This document shows positions 9,454-21,279 of a DNA stretch of 64,000 bases, one piece after another (within the stretch, counting starts at the first letter, position 1; each line of letters begins with the position of its first letter). Position numbers and translations under genes: made by a program. This DNA comes from Phenylobacterium sp. (GTDB lineage Bacteria; Pseudomonadota; Alphaproteobacteria; Caulobacterales; Caulobacteraceae). The stretch spans positions 515,897 through 579,896 of the forward strand of contig SSMU01000023.1 in NCBI GenBank assembly GCA_004799545.1. Reading direction: 5' to 3'. The notes beneath the pieces were generated by a model. That model ran no database searches. It saw nothing but the letters and a program-made list of their open reading frames with translations, and was not told the origin of the DNA.

Positions 9454-9876
9454 TCAGGCCGCCGCCGATCCCGAGCGCGACCGCTCCACGAGCCAGATCG
9501 CCAGCAGCACGGCGGCCATGCCGATCAGGCTGTAGTCGTCGGCCGCCACCTCCGCCTCGCTGACCGCCAGCTGATAGGCCGCCATGGCGTGGGTGATCCA
9601 CCACACCGCCGCGTCGGCTGCGAAGGCCAGCACGGCGAGGCCGAACGCCTGGCGTCCACGCGCCAGCCGCCAGGCGGTGGCCGACAGCAGGGTCACCACC
9701 GCCAGCCCCGCGACCAGCTCCCACCAGGCCGTGGCCTGCATCACCGGGATCATCCGCTCGCCAGCGCCGCCCATGCCGAAACCCAGCTTGTAGAGGGTGG
9801 TGGATACGATCGGCAGCAGGTTGCTCAGGCCATAGGCCGCCACCGCCAGGGCCAGAAGCCACCGCAGCACCTTCAT
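9454..9876 (-). CDS. Small integral membrane protein of unknown function
   Basis: The protein has 140 residues with four predicted membrane segments (MKVLRWLLALAVAAYGLSNL; ELVAGLAVVTLL; FGLAVLAFAADAAVWWI; LIGMAAVLLAIWLVE) and a short Ser/Arg/Ala tail. No named family is recognised. It lies between sucB and lpdA on the same strand, with a hairpin repeat separating it from sucB, so it may be co-transcribed with lpdA. Confidence 0.7.
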   Translation of the reverse strand: MKVLRWLLALAVAAYGLSNLLPIVSTTLYKLGFGMGGAGERMIPVMQATAWWELVAGLAVVTLLSATAWRLARGRQAFGLAVLAFAADAAVWWITHAMAAYQLAVSEAEVAADDYSLIGMAAVLLAIWLVERSRSGSAAA

Positions 9877-9952
9877 GGCGTTCCCCCCAGGAACGGCCCG
9901 CCCGTCCGCAGGTCGGCGAACAAGCTGCGCCTTAGCGCCGATTTCGTCGAGT

Positions 9953-9999
9953 CCCTCACCCTACCCTCTCCCCTCTCGCTTCGCGGGGGAGAGGCGGAT
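9953..9999. repeat. Hairpin repeat between sucB and the membrane gene
   Basis: The segment reads CCCTCACCCTACCCTCTCCC and then CTCTCGCTTCGCGGGGGAGAG, forming a hairpin. Its left part is the reverse complement of the flank at 185-206, so it is a copy of the same dispersed element. It lies directly after the sucB stop codon. Confidence 0.6.
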
Positions 10000-10000
10000 T

Positions 10001-11248
<1,248 letters not shown>

Positions 11249-11303
11249 TTTCGATGCGCTCCTCAGATCCTCAACACACACATAGTCCTGAACGGCTCGC
11301 GCG

Positions 11304-14255
11304 TCAGGCGAAGGCCTCGGTCAGGAAGGTCTCCAGCTCCTTCAGGTGCCGGCTCATCAGGCCCGCGGCCGTCGAGGCCGAGGCCGGGCGGCCGACGTAG
11401 CGGGCGCGCTTGGCCTTCACGTCCAGGCGCTGCAGGGTCAGCTCCAGCCAGGGGTCGACGAACATCCAGCCGCCCATGTTCTTGGGCTCTTCCTGGCACC
11501 AGATCAGCTCGGCGTTCTTGAACCGCGTCAACTCGTTGGAGAGCGACTTCAAGGGCCAGGGGTAGAACTGTTCGAGGCGCAGGACATAGACGTCGTCGCG
11601 GCCGGCCTTCGCCCGATGGTCGATCAGGTCGTAGTAGACCTTGCCCGAGCAGAGCACCACGCGGGTGATCTGGTCGTCGGGCTTCAGGGTGACCCCGCCG
11701 ACGTCGCAGCCGGCCTCGGCGCCGTCGACCATCACCCGGTGGAAGCTGGTCCCCTCGGCCATGTCGACGAGGTTGGAGACCGCCCGCTTGTGGCGCAGCA
11801 GGCTCTTGGGGGTCATCACGATCAGCGGCTTGCGGAACTCGCGCAGCATCTGCCGGCGCAGGGCGTGGAAGTAGTTGGCCGGGGTGGTCGGATAGACCAC
11901 CTGCATATTGTCCTCGGCGCAGAGCTGCAGGTAGCGCTCCAGCCGGGCGGAGGAGTGCTCCGGCCCCTGGCCCTCGTAGCCGTGCGGCAGCAGCAGGGTC
12001 AGGCCGCTCATCCGCAGCCACTTGCGTTCGCCCGATGAGATGAACTGGTCGACCACCACCTGGGCGCCGTTGGCGAAGTCGCCGAACTGGGCTTCCCACA
12101 TGGTCAGCGTGTTGGGATCGGTCAGCGAGAAGCCGTACTCGAACCCCAGCACCGCTTCTTCCGACAACGCCGAATCCAGCACCTCGAAGTGGGCCTGGCT
12201 TGGGCCGAGGTTGCGGAGCGGGAAATAGACCTCCTCGGTCAGCTGGTCGACCACGCCGGAATGCCGCTGGGAGAAGGTGCCGCGCACGCTGTCCTGGCCG
12301 GAGAGCCGCACCGGATAGCCCTGGTCGAGCAAGGTGGCGAAGGCCAGCGACTCAGCCGTCGCCCAGTCGATGCCCGCGCCCGCCTCGATCGCCTCGCGGC
12401 GGCCCTCGATCACCCGGGCCACGGTCTTGTGGACGGTGATCCGCTCGGGGATGGTGGTCACCTTGCGGCCGAGGTCGAGCAGCTTCTGCTTCGCCACCCC
12501 GGTCTCGCGGCGCTCCTCGGCGCCGGACAGCTGCAGACCCGACCACTTGCCGTCCAGCCAGTCGGCCTTGTTGGCGTGGTAGGACTTGCCGCCGTCGAAC
12601 TCGGCGTCGAGGAAGTCGTCGAATTCCTTGATCCAGCCGTCCACCTCGCCCTGGCTGGCGACGCCCTCGGTGATCAGCCGGTTGGTGTAGAGCTGGCGAA
12701 CCGACGGGTGGTCCTTGATCTTCTGGTACATCAAGGGCTGCGTCATCGTCGGATCGTCGCCCTCGTTGTGGCCGAACCGCCGGTAGCAGAACATGTCGAT
12801 GACCACGTCCTTGCTGAACTGCTGGCGGTACTCGGTGGCCACCTTGGTGGCGAAGGTCACCGCCTCCGGATCGTCGCCGTTGGCGTGGAAGATCGGGGCT
12901 TCCACCATCAGGGCCACGTCCGACGGGTAGGGCGAGGAGCGCGAGTTCTTCGGGCTGGTGGTGAAGCCGATCTGGTTGTTGACGATGAAGTGCATCGTGC
13001 CGCCGACGCCGTAGCCGCGCAGGCCCGAAAGCGCGAAGCATTCGGCCACGACCCCCTGGCCGGCGAAGGCCGCGTCGCCGTGCATCAACAGCGGCATCAC
13101 ATGGCTGCGGCCGGCGGTGGGCGTCTCGCGCAGGGCGAAGGCCTGCTTGGCCCGCGCCTTGCCGATCACCACCGGATTGACGATCTCCAGGTGCGACGGG
13201 TTGGCGGTCAGCGACAGGTGCACGCTGTTGCCGTCGAACTCGCGGTCCGACGAGGCGCCCAGGTGGTACTTCACGTCGCCCGAGCCCTCGACGTCGGAGG
13301 GCAGGGACGAGCCGCCTTGGAACTCATGGAAGATCACGTGGTAGGGCTTGCCCATCACCGCGGCGAGCACGTTCAGCCGCCCGCGGTGCGGCATGCCGAT
13401 GATGATGTCCTTCACGCCGAGCGCGCCGCCGCGCTTGATGATCTGCTCCAGCGCCGGGACCAGGCTCTCGCCGCCGTCCAGGCCGAAGCGCTTGGTGCCG
13501 GGGAAGCGGCGGTGCAGGAACCGCTCGAAGCCCTCGGTCTCGATCAGCTTCTTCAGGATGGCGATCTTGCCTTCCTTGGTGAAGACGATCTCCTTGTCGC
13601 GGCCCTCGATGCGTTCCTGGAGCCAGGCTTTTTCCTTCGGGTCGGAGATGTGCATGTACTGCACGCCGACGTTGCCGCAGTAGGTGCGCCGGACGATCTC
13701 CAGGATCTCGGCGATGGTCGCCGTCTCCAGCCCCAGCACATAGTCGAGGAAGATCGGCCGCTGGTAGTCGGCCTCGGAGAAGCCGTAGGTCGCCGGATCG
13801 AGCTCGGAGGCGTCACCGGGGGTGCTGGCGATGCCCAACGGATCGAGGTTGGCCTTCAGGTGGCCGCGCATCCGATAGGCGCGGATCATCATGATGGCGC
13901 GCAGCGAATCCAGGGTGCGGGCGCGGACCTCGTCGGCGCTTACGTCGGGCTTGCGCTCGGAGATCTTAGTCTCGAGCTTGGCCTGCACCGCGGGCCACAG
14001 GCCGTCGAGGGCCGAGAGCCAGTCGGGCCGCGCGGCGGGGGCGGCGGCCTGGGTCCAGGCGGGGCGTTCGGCCTGACGCTTGGCGTCCTCGGCGCGGTCG
14101 TGCAGCGAGGCGAAGAAGGCCCGCCACGACGGCTCGACCGAATTGGGGTCGGTGGCCCACTGGGCGTAGAGGTCCTCAACGAACGGCGCATTGCCGCCGT
14201 AGAGGAATGAGGTCTCCGCGAGCACCTCGTTGATCAGGCCTGAATCGTCCGCCAT
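11304..14255 (-). CDS. sucA: 2-oxoglutarate dehydrogenase E1
   Basis: The protein has 983 residues, a full-length thiamine-diphosphate E1. The N-terminus has [17 protein letters not shown], the E2-binding segment of the family. The thiamine-diphosphate fold shows [23 protein letters not shown] and VNNQIGFTT. The C-terminal half has the transketolase-like PYR domain and EEPKNMGGW. It decarboxylates 2-oxoglutarate and succinylates the lipoyl group of SucB. It lies between sucD (86 bp upstream) and sucB. Confidence 0.97.
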   Translation of the reverse strand: MADDSGLINEVLAETSFLYGGNAPFVEDLYAQWATDPNSVEPSWRAFFASLHDRAEDAKRQAERPAWTQAAAPAARPDWLSALDGLWPAVQAKLETKISERKPDVSADEVRARTLDSLRAIMMIRAYRMRGHLKANLDPLGIASTPGDASELDPATYGFSEADYQRPIFLDYVLGLETATIAEILEIVRRTYCGNVGVQYMHISDPKEKAWLQERIEGRDKEIVFTKEGKIAILKKLIETEGFERFLHRRFPGTKRFGLDGGESLVPALEQIIKRGGALGVKDIIIGMPHRGRLNVLAAVMGKPYHVIFHEFQGGSSLPSDVEGSGDVKYHLGASSDREFDGNSVHLSLTANPSHLEIVNPVVIGKARAKQAFALRETPTAGRSHVMPLLMHGDAAFAGQGVVAECFALSGLRGYGVGGTMHFIVNNQIGFTTSPKNSRSSPYPSDVALMVEAPIFHANGDDPEAVTFATKVATEYRQQFSKDVVIDMFCYRRFGHNEGDDPTMTQPLMYQKIKDHPSVRQLYTNRLITEGVASQGEVDGWIKEFDDFLDAEFDGGKSYHANKADWLDGKWSGLQLSGAEERRETGVAKQKLLDLGRKVTTIPERITVHKTVARVIEGRREAIEAGAGIDWATAESLAFATLLDQGYPVRLSGQDSVRGTFSQRHSGVVDQLTEEVYFPLRNLGPSQAHFEVLDSALSEEAVLGFEYGFSLTDPNTLTMWEAQFGDFANGAQVVVDQFISSGERKWLRMSGLTLLLPHGYEGQGPEHSSARLERYLQLCAEDNMQVVYPTTPANYFHALRRQMLREFRKPLIVMTPKSLLRHKRAVSNLVDMAEGTSFHRVMVDGAEAGCDVGGVTLKPDDQITRVVLCSGKVYYDLIDHRAKAGRDDVYVLRLEQFYPWPLKSLSNELTRFKNAELIWCQEEPKNMGGWMFVDPWLELTLQRLDVKAKRARYVGRPASASTAAGLMSRHLKELETFLTEAFA

Positions 14256-14341
14256 GTCGTCCGCTTCCCGGGTCAGGCCCGCGGAGCTTCTTGCAGAAGA
14301 AGGAGCCGAGCGCGGACCGCCCTAAATACTAGTGCCTATCG

Positions 14342-15220
14342 TCAGGCGCCTTTCAGCACCTCGACCAGGGTGGTCCCGAGGGCCGCCGGAGAGGGAGAGA
14401 CGCGGATGCCCGCGGCCTCCATCGCAGCGATCTTGTCCTCAGCTCCGCCCTTGCCGCCGGAGATGATCGCGCCCGCGTGACCCATGCGCCGCCCAGGCGG
14501 TGCGGTGCGTCCCGCGATGAAGCCGACCATTGGCTTCTTGTTTGGTGAATTCTTAATGAATTCGGCCGCGTCCTCCTCGGCGGACCCGCCGATCTCGCCG
14601 ATCATGATGATCGATTGGGTCTCGGGGTCCTTCAGGAACATGTCGAGCACGTCGATGAACTCGGTGCCCTTCACAGGGTCGCCGCCGATGCCCACGGCCG
14701 TGGTCTGGCCAAGGCCCACCTGGGTGGTCTGGAACACGGCCTCATAGGTAAGGGTCCCGGAGCGCGAGACAACGCCCACCGACCCCCGCTTGAAGATGTT
14801 TCCCGGCATGATGCCTATTTTGCATTCATTCGGGGTCAGCACGCCCGGGCAGTTGGGACCGATCAGCCTGGATTTCGACCCCGAGAGCGAGCGCTTCACC
14901 TTGATCATGTCCGCCACCGGGATGCCCTCGGTGATGCAGACGATCAGCGGGACCTCCGCGTCGATGGCCTCCAGGATCGAGTCGGCGGCGAACGGCGGCG
15001 GGACGTAGATCACGCTGGCGTCGGCGCCGGTCGCCCGCATCGCCTCGCCGACGGTGTCGAACACCGGCAGGTCCAGGTGCTTGGTCCCGCCTTTGCCGGG
15101 GGTCACGCCGCCGACCATCTTGGTGCCGTAGGCGATCGCCTGCTCGGTGTGGAAGGTGCCCTGGGCGCCGGTGATGCCCTGGCAGATGACACGGGTGGTC
15201 TTGTTGATCAGGACGGACAT
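14342..15220 (-). CDS. sucD: Succinyl-CoA synthetase, alpha subunit
   Basis: The protein has 292 residues. It binds CoA through the Rossmann domain ([13 protein letters not shown]) and carries the phosphohistidine in the [10 protein letters not shown] segment near residue 245. It couples succinyl-CoA hydrolysis to nucleotide triphosphate synthesis with SucC. A secreted-protein gene separates it from sucC, an unusual arrangement because sucC and sucD normally abut. Confidence 0.97.
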   Translation of the reverse strand: MSVLINKTTRVICQGITGAQGTFHTEQAIAYGTKMVGGVTPGKGGTKHLDLPVFDTVGEAMRATGADASVIYVPPPFAADSILEAIDAEVPLIVCITEGIPVADMIKVKRSLSGSKSRLIGPNCPGVLTPNECKIGIMPGNIFKRGSVGVVSRSGTLTYEAVFQTTQVGLGQTTAVGIGGDPVKGTEFIDVLDMFLKDPETQSIIMIGEIGGSAEEDAAEFIKNSPNKKPMVGFIAGRTAPPGRRMGHAGAIISGGKGGAEDKIAAMEAAGIRVSPSPAALGTTLVEVLKGA

Positions 15221-15231
15221 TCAGGTGGGGC

Positions 15232-15795
15232 TCACTTGGTGGGGACGGTCAGCGCCAGGAGGGTGACGGGGCCCTGTGCGGCGACAGCCAGCATCGAGAC
15301 ATCGTGGTTCGCCTGTTCGGGGCGAAGGGAAGCCAGCGCCACAGGGACGTGCCGCGCGGCGCCCGCGCGCCAGACGAAGACGGAGGCGCCCTTCACGTCC
15401 GGATCGGTGGTGGCCGGAACCTCCGCGAAGGCGCCGGCCTCGGCCGGCAGGGACGCCGCATCGCCGGTCACGCCGAGCGCGCAGATGTCCGCCGGGATCG
15501 GGCGGGTCTTGGATATCTGGTCCGAATGGGCGACCAGCAGCACCATCATGCCGGAGCCGCCGCTCAACAGCCGGCCGTCGAGGCCGCTCATCTTGCCATC
15601 GGAGAGCGGGATCATGCCGAGCACCGCCTTGGGGACCGGCTGCCATCCGGCTGCCGTCGCCGCGGCCAGGGCGCCAGCCGCATCGCCACGATGGGCCACG
15701 CAGATCTTCTGGAAGGCGTCGAACGCCGGGCTCGCCTGGGCCGCGCTGGCGGCGCACAGCACAGCGGCCCCGATGGCGAGCGGCAGGAGCTTCAC
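15232..15795 (-). CDS. Secreted protein of unknown function between sucC and sucD
   Basis: The protein has 187 residues with a clear signal peptide ([21 protein letters not shown]). The mature part begins [17 protein letters not shown] and has a second cysteine in ADICALG, so one periplasmic disulfide is possible. No enzyme motif or named family is recognised. Its ATG overlaps the sucC stop by four bases, and its stop lies 11 bp before sucD, so it is translated as part of the suc operon. The position suggests recent insertion or a lineage-specific role. Confidence 0.75.
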   Translation of the reverse strand: MKLLPLAIGAAVLCAASAAQASPAFDAFQKICVAHRGDAAGALAAATAAGWQPVPKAVLGMIPLSDGKMSGLDGRLLSGGSGMMVLLVAHSDQISKTRPIPADICALGVTGDAASLPAEAGAFAEVPATTDPDVKGASVFVWRAGAARHVPVALASLRPEQANHDVSMLAVAAQGPVTLLALTVPTK

Positions 15796-16991
15796 GCGGC
15801 GCCCCGGACCGCTTTGACGATCTTCTCGGCGCCGTCGGCCAGGTCGTTGGCCGGGATCACGTTGAGGCCGGAGTCGCGGATGATCTGCTTGCCGAGCTCG
15901 GCGTTGGTGCCTTCCAGCCGGACCACTAGCGGCACCTTCAGCCCCACCTCCTTGACCGCGGCGACCACGCCGTTGGCCAAGAGGTCGCAGCGGGCGATGC
16001 CGCCGAAGATGTTGACCAATATGCCCTTCACGTTGGGGTCGGCCATGATGATCTTGAAGGCCGCTGTCACCTTCTCCTGGGTCGCCCCGCCGCCCACGTC
16101 GAGGAAGTTGGCGGGCTCGGCGCCATAGAGCTTGATGATGTCCATGGTGGCCATGGCCAGGCCCGCGCCGTTGACCATGCAGCCGATCTCGCCGTCGAGG
16201 GCGATGTAGGACAGGTCGAACTTGGAGGCCTCGATCTCCTTCGGGTCCTCCTCGCTCTCGTCGCGCAGGGCGGCGATCTCGGGATGGCGGAACAGGGCGT
16301 TGTCGTCGAACGACACCTTGGCGTCGAGCACGCGAAGTTGCTCATCCGCGGTGACGATCAGCGGGTTGATCTCCAGGAGGCTCATGTCCTTACCCACGAA
16401 GGCCGCGTAGAGCTGGCCCAGCAGGGTGCGCGCCTGCTTGGCGAGGTCGCCCTTCAGGCCGAGCGCCTCGGCCAGGATCAGGCCATGGTGCGGCCAGACG
16501 CCGGTCGCCGGATCGATCGGGAAGGTGGCGATCTTCTCGGGCGTGTTGTGGGCCACCTCCTCGATGCTCATGCCGCCCTCGGTCGAGGCGACGACCGAGA
16601 CGCGGGACGTCTCGCGGTCGACCAGCAGGGAGAGGTAGAGCTCCTTGGCGATGGCGGCGCCCTCCTCGATGTAGAGGCGGTTCACCTGCTTGCCCTTGGG
16701 CCCCGTCTGCTCGGTGACCAGCACCCGGCCGAGCATCTCGGCGGCGCTCGCCTTGACGTCGTCGACCGACTTCAGGACTCGAACCCCACCCTTGGCCTCT
16801 GGGCCAAGGCCCTCGAATTTTCCCTTGCCGCGGCCGCCGGCGTGGATCTGCGACTTCACCACCCAGACCGGGCCGCCCAGCTTCTTGGCGGCCTCGACCG
16901 CTTCGTCGACGGAGAAGGCGGGGAAGCCGCGCGGGACCGCAACGCCGAACTCGGAGAGGACGGCTTTGGCTTGGTGTTCGTGGATGTTCAT
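15792..16991 (-). CDS. sucC: Succinyl-CoA synthetase, beta subunit
   Basis: The protein has 399 residues with an ATP-grasp domain ([49 protein letters not shown]) and a C-terminal CoA-ligase domain ([14 protein letters not shown]). It binds the nucleotide and succinate. It is the first gene of the leftward suc operon. The 202 bp upstream presumably carry the promoter and also contain a palindromic repeat. Confidence 0.97.
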   Translation of the reverse strand: MNIHEHQAKAVLSEFGVAVPRGFPAFSVDEAVEAAKKLGGPVWVVKSQIHAGGRGKGKFEGLGPEAKGGVRVLKSVDDVKASAAEMLGRVLVTEQTGPKGKQVNRLYIEEGAAIAKELYLSLLVDRETSRVSVVASTEGGMSIEEVAHNTPEKIATFPIDPATGVWPHHGLILAEALGLKGDLAKQARTLLGQLYAAFVGKDMSLLEINPLIVTADEQLRVLDAKVSFDDNALFRHPEIAALRDESEEDPKEIEASKFDLSYIALDGEIGCMVNGAGLAMATMDIIKLYGAEPANFLDVGGGATQEKVTAAFKIIMADPNVKGILVNIFGGIARCDLLANGVVAAVKEVGLKVPLVVRLEGTNAELGKQIIRDSGLNVIPANDLADGAEKIVKAVRGAA

Positions 16992-17135
16992 GAGGCCTTT
17001 TGGGCGCGTGCCAAGATCGCTTCGACCGACGGCGCGAACGGGCGCTCACGCCTCGGGCGAGTGGCGGCGGTTATAGGCGCCGCACCGGGCGATGACAACC
17101 GCGTGAGGGCCGTAAAACGCCGGTCTCTCACCCCA

Positions 17136-17180
17136 AGCGACAGCCAGCAAAAGTGTGAAGCACTTTTGCGTCCGGCTGCG
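17136..17180. repeat. AAAAGTG palindromic repeat upstream of sucC
   Basis: A perfect inverted repeat GCAAAAGTG-TGAAG-CACTTTTGC lies at 17147-17169 within AGCGACAGCC...GTCCGGC. Related copies are at 27911-27935 and, degraded, around 42195-42235. It lies between the sucC promoter region and the end of the next gene. Function is unknown; a transcription factor site or a dispersed repeat are both possible. Confidence 0.6.
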
Positions 17181-17193
17181 CGCAGAGAAGCCC

Positions 17194-20100
17194 TCAGTTC
17201 ACGTTCTCCACCGCCGCCGTGGCGCGCCGCTCCAGCTTGCCCCAGCCGACCCGCGCACCGTTCAGCGCGGCGTCGATCGAGCGCACCACCACCGAGTACA
17301 TCAGCTGGCGGTAGCCGAACCGTTGGACCGGCATCCAGGCCACGTCCGCCCAGGGCGCGCGGCGCTCCATGGCCATGCCGAGCGCGCCCGCCGAGAGGTC
17401 GAGGAAGATGAAGGCCGCCCAGTAGGACAGCGGCCGGATCAGGTCGTCCGGCGACCATTCCTGCCAGTGGAAGGCCCAGCTGTAGAGCGAGGTGACCAGG
17501 CTCCAGATGATCGCCAGATCCACAAGCGGGGCGATCGCGGTCAGGAAAATCTGGAACATCCAGATCTGCGGCAGGGCCACGAAGCCCAGCACCGGATGCT
17601 TCAGGTCGAACAGGCCCGCGCGGTGCTTCCAGATGCACTGCAGGGTTCCGAACGACCAGCGGAACCGCTGCTTCAGGAGGCCGGCCACGGTCTCCGGCGC
17701 CTCGGTGTAGGCGCGGGCGTCCGGATCGAACTCCACCCGCCAGCCGGCCCGCTGGGCGCCCAGCGTCAGGTCCTGGTCCTCGGCCAGGGTGTCGGCCGGA
17801 TAGCCGCCCAACGCCTCCAGGGCCGACGTCCGCCAGGCCCCGACCGCGCCCGGCACGACGGTGACCGCGCCCAGGGCCGCCAGCGCCCGCCGCTCCAGGT
17901 TCTGGGCGGTGACGTATTCCAGCGCCTGCCAGCGGGTGATCAGGTTGTTGCGGTTGCCCACCAGGGCGTTGCCGGCCACCGCGCCGACCCGCGGATCGGC
18001 GAACCAGCGGGCGAGCTTGGGGATGGTGTCGGGCGGGAACAGGGTGTCGGCGTCGAGCGCCACGATGACCTCGCCCTTGACCTCCTTCATGCCGCGGTTG
18101 AGCGCCAGCGCCTTGCCGCCGTTCTCGAAGGTCATCAGCCGCACCCGCGGCTCGTCGGCGAAGGCTTCGCGCACCACCTCGCTGGTCCGGTCCGAGGAAC
18201 CGTCGTCGAGCACCAGCACTTCCAGCCGGTCCCAGTGCGAGGCCAGGATCCGCCGCGCCGAGGCGACGATCACCTTCTCCTCGTTGAAGCAGGGGATCAG
18301 CACGCTGACCAGGGGGCCGGTGGCCGGGTCGAGGTCGGCCGGCGTGCGCTTGGCCATCCGCCAGCGATGCCAGAGCGCCAGCGGCGCCAGGAACAGGAGC
18401 CGCGCCACGCCGAGCGCGATCGCACTGATGAACAGCCAGGAGAGCAGCATCTCCACGTCGTGGAAGAAGCCGAAGCCCAGCCGGTCGAGCATCAGCTCGA
18501 TCGACGAGCGGGTGGTGGGCGGCATGGCCTGTTCCTGGGTCATGCCGGCGAGCTGGGCGATAGTGACCAGCTGGTAGCCATGGGCGCGGATCTGGTCGAT
18601 CAGCGCGGGCAGCGCCTGGACGGTGCGGCTGCGGTCGCCGCCCGAGTCGTGCAGCAGCACCACCTGGCCGGGCCGCACCGTGTCCTGCAGGCGCGCGATG
18701 GTGGTGTCGATGATGTACTGCGGCGTGGGCTTCTTCCAGTCGTCCGGATCGATCCTGAGGCCCACGGTCATGTAGCCCTGTTGCTGGGCCAGCTCGACGC
18801 GCGAGACCTCGCGCGGGGTCGAGGGCTCGGCGTCGCCGAAGAACGGCGGCCGGAACAGCCGCTGGGAGCGTCCGGTGATGGTCTCGAACAGGCGCTGGGT
18901 GGCGGTCAGCTCGACCACCGTCTGCGCCGCGGGGATGTAGGCGATGTCCGGGTGGGTCCAGGTGTGGCCGCCCACGTCATGGCCCTCGCGCACCTCCCGC
19001 TGCACCAGGTCGGGGAAGCGCTGCATGTTCTTGCCGATGACGAAGAAGGTCGCCGGCGCGTGCTTCTCCTTCAGGATGTCGAGGATCTTCGGTGTCCAGC
19101 GGCCGTCCGGCCCGTCGTCGAAGGTCAACGCCACCCAGCCCGGATGGAATCCATAGCGCTGGATCACGTAGGAGGTCGGCAGGGCGTCGTAGGTCTCGCC
19201 GGAGATCAGGCCGGTGTCGGGATCGAACTCCAGCGTCCGGTGGCCGGGCTTCGGAGTCGCCTGGACGTGCAGGATCTCGCCCTGGCCGTCGAAATCGACC
19301 TCCTGGCCGGGCTTCAAGAGGTCGAGGCCCTGCGGGCTCACCTGGCCGTAGCTGTGCGGCAACACCTTCCAGACCAGCTGGTCCTCGCCGCCCATCCGCC
19401 ACAGGGCGTAGCCCATCGGCCGGAAGCCATCGGCCACCTTGATCTGGTTGAACAGGGTCGAGGCGTCCAGGAACCAGACCGTATGCTGACGGCCGCTGTC
19501 GTCGCGGTAGCCGAAGTGCGGATTGAGCTCGGTGTCGTCCATCACCGGCTGGGCGCCGGAATCGTAGGCCGCCTGGGTGGCCTCGGTGAAAGTCACCGCG
19601 GTGGAGGCCCCCGCGTCCTTGCCCTTGGGCAGGGTCCAGTCATAGCCGTAGGCCCCGAGCGCCATGACCGTGCGCGCCGGGTCGAGCTCGCTCATCCGCT
19701 GCTCGAGCTCGTGTTCGAACCATTCCTCGCCGGCCGCCGGGCCCGGCTGGCCGCCACCCCAGTGCTGGTCGTAGGCCATCAGCACCACCGCGTCGGCGGC
19801 GGCCTGCAGCGCCTTCACAGGCCCGTCCTCGTCGGCGAACGGGGCGGTCACCCAGACTTCCCGTCCGAGCGGCTTCAGCGCCGCGCGCGCCTGGGCGATC
19901 AGCGATGGATAGGCGGCGCTCGCCGCGGGCGAGAGGTTCTCCAGGTCGAAGACGTAGCCGGCGTAGCCGCGCTTCTGGGCCTGCTGCGCCAGGTTCTGGA
20001 CCAGGCGGTTGCGGGCCGCCGGGTTGAGGATCAGGGCGTCGGCCGCCGGTCCGTTGAACGTGCCGTCCTTGGCGTTGTAGACGCCGGGCAGGATCGAGGG

Positions 20101-20583
20101 CGGCTTCTTGGCCGAGGCGATGATCGCCCGCGCCTCGGGGTCGGAGGTGATCTCCAGCTCGCCGCCGGAGCCCGAGATCGCCATCCACTGCGGAGAGACC
20201 ACGTCCAGCTGGTTGATGTTGTCGCGCAGCGAGGTCCGCGAGTCCTCGTCCCAGGAGACGTAGAAGCCCACGGCCAGCGGCCGCGCCGCGCCGCCGGTCC
20301 CGGGGACCCGCGGGTGCGGGATCTTGGTCCAGGCCTGGCGGCCCTTCAGCCGATGCGCCGTCTCCTGGTGCAGGGCCTGCAGGACGCGCGGATCCTTGAG
20401 TGTCAGGCCGGGCAGGCGCGGGGCGAAGGCCAGGGTGGCGAAGAAGGCCGCGACCATCAGGGCGGCGAACGCCAGGACCAGTCCGCCGGACAGGCGGACC
20501 ATGCGCTGGCGGCGCCCAGTTGGATCGTGAAAGATGAGTTCGGCCATCGCGGCTGAAGCGCCCCAGGGTTCGGGGGCAAGCAT
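17194..20583 (-). CDS. GH18-like / NodB deacetylase / GT2 glycosyltransferase fusion
   Basis: The protein has 1129 residues. The order is an N-terminal membrane anchor (about 28-52), a GH18-like barrel whose catalytic DxE appears as YVFDLEN near residue 211, a NodB polysaccharide deacetylase (LTFDDGPDG near 487, HTWTHPD near 538, RPPFFG), a membrane segment near 690-720, a GT2 domain (IPCFNEE near 760, DADTLF near 840, EDQDL, QRFRW near 968) and C-terminal membrane helices. The layout suits synthesis of a beta-linked N-acetylglucosamine-type polymer by GT2, with trimming or deacetylation in the periplasm. ATG 20583 is supported by GGAGG. No matching export or regulator gene is adjacent. Confidence 0.9.
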   Translation of the reverse strand: MLAPEPWGASAAMAELIFHDPTGRRQRMVRLSGGLVLAFAALMVAAFFATLAFAPRLPGLTLKDPRVLQALHQETAHRLKGRQAWTKIPHPRVPGTGGAARPLAVGFYVSWDEDSRTSLRDNINQLDVVSPQWMAISGSGGELEITSDPEARAIIASAKKPPSILPGVYNAKDGTFNGPAADALILNPAARNRLVQNLAQQAQKRGYAGYVFDLENLSPAASAAYPSLIAQARAALKPLGREVWVTAPFADEDGPVKALQAAADAVVLMAYDQHWGGGQPGPAAGEEWFEHELEQRMSELDPARTVMALGAYGYDWTLPKGKDAGASTAVTFTEATQAAYDSGAQPVMDDTELNPHFGYRDDSGRQHTVWFLDASTLFNQIKVADGFRPMGYALWRMGGEDQLVWKVLPHSYGQVSPQGLDLLKPGQEVDFDGQGEILHVQATPKPGHRTLEFDPDTGLISGETYDALPTSYVIQRYGFHPGWVALTFDDGPDGRWTPKILDILKEKHAPATFFVIGKNMQRFPDLVQREVREGHDVGGHTWTHPDIAYIPAAQTVVELTATQRLFETITGRSQRLFRPPFFGDAEPSTPREVSRVELAQQQGYMTVGLRIDPDDWKKPTPQYIIDTTIARLQDTVRPGQVVLLHDSGGDRSRTVQALPALIDQIRAHGYQLVTIAQLAGMTQEQAMPPTTRSSIELMLDRLGFGFFHDVEMLLSWLFISAIALGVARLLFLAPLALWHRWRMAKRTPADLDPATGPLVSVLIPCFNEEKVIVASARRILASHWDRLEVLVLDDGSSDRTSEVVREAFADEPRVRLMTFENGGKALALNRGMKEVKGEVIVALDADTLFPPDTIPKLARWFADPRVGAVAGNALVGNRNNLITRWQALEYVTAQNLERRALAALGAVTVVPGAVGAWRTSALEALGGYPADTLAEDQDLTLGAQRAGWRVEFDPDARAYTEAPETVAGLLKQRFRWSFGTLQCIWKHRAGLFDLKHPVLGFVALPQIWMFQIFLTAIAPLVDLAIIWSLVTSLYSWAFHWQEWSPDDLIRPLSYWAAFIFLDLSAGALGMAMERRAPWADVAWMPVQRFGYRQLMYSVVVRSIDAALNGARVGWGKLERRATAAVENVN

Positions 20584-20629
20584 ATGGCCTCCGAAGGTGT
20601 CGGAAGCTAGTCGCGGCGTGGCCTCAGGG

Positions 20630-21211
20630 CTAGCTCCAGAACACCGCCCAGAGCAGCCGGCCGGGCAGGAAGGCCGCGACGCCGGCGATGCCGAAGCCGC
20701 CGACCGCCAGCGCGCTGACGATCGCGGCGTGTCTTGCGATATCGTGCCGCCGGGCGGCCAGCACCGCGCGGGGCACGGAGACCAGGGTCACCACGGCGAA
20801 CAGGTGCAGGAAGCCGAACCCGTGGAAGCTCGGGCCGACGTTGCCGCGGATGAACAGGGTGGCCACGGCGGTGACCAGCATGGCGACCGTCCACGACCAG
20901 CCGAGCACGCGATGCAGCCGGGAGCCCTTGACGCCAACCATCAGGACTGCGGTCGCCACCATCGCGGCCAGGATGGTCGCCAGGTGGATCTGGATCGCCG
21001 GCGAGGCGTGGATGATCGGCCCCCAGTCCGGCGCATGCGGCGGGTGGGCGGCAAGCGACCGGGCGATCGCCGGCGCGCCCCGCACCAGCGCCGGTCCGGC
21101 CGTCAGCGCCACGATCACGGCCGCGATCGGGAAGGCCCAGGCCGAAGCCCGCGCCAGCGAACGCCGCAGCAGGGGACCGTAGGCTGCGGTTGACAGAGCC
21201 TGTTGCGACAC
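20630..21211 (-). CDS. DUF2306 family membrane protein
   Basis: The protein has 193 residues, about five membrane segments, and the DUF2306 pattern of histidines at membrane edges (IQIHLATI, RLHRVLGWSW, SFHGFGFLHLFAV, RRHDIARHA). The start is GTG 21211 with GGAGGAGAC directly upstream. The function of the family is unknown; the repeated histidines make haem or metal binding conceivable. It is divergent from the LytTR regulator gene. Confidence 0.8.
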   Translation of the reverse strand: MSQQALSTAAYGPLLRRSLARASAWAFPIAAVIVALTAGPALVRGAPAIARSLAAHPPHAPDWGPIIHASPAIQIHLATILAAMVATAVLMVGVKGSRLHRVLGWSWTVAMLVTAVATLFIRGNVGPSFHGFGFLHLFAVVTLVSVPRAVLAARRHDIARHAAIVSALAVGGFGIAGVAAFLPGRLLWAVFWS

Positions 21212-21279
21212 CGTCTCCTCCGAGGGATTCGACGCAGCGGTTTTGCGTCGTCCTACGGTCTGCCGGAGCAGCCCCCAGC

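Noticed and set aside
12189..14210. Long plus-strand open frame antisense to sucA
   Set aside because: It is a Gly/Leu/Val/His-rich shadow typical of antisense high-GC DNA; sucA is intact on the other strand.
17155..20556. Long plus-strand open frame opposite the GH18/NodB/GT2 gene
   Set aside because: Composition is that of an antisense shadow and no domain is seen; the minus-strand gene has clear motifs and a ribosome site.
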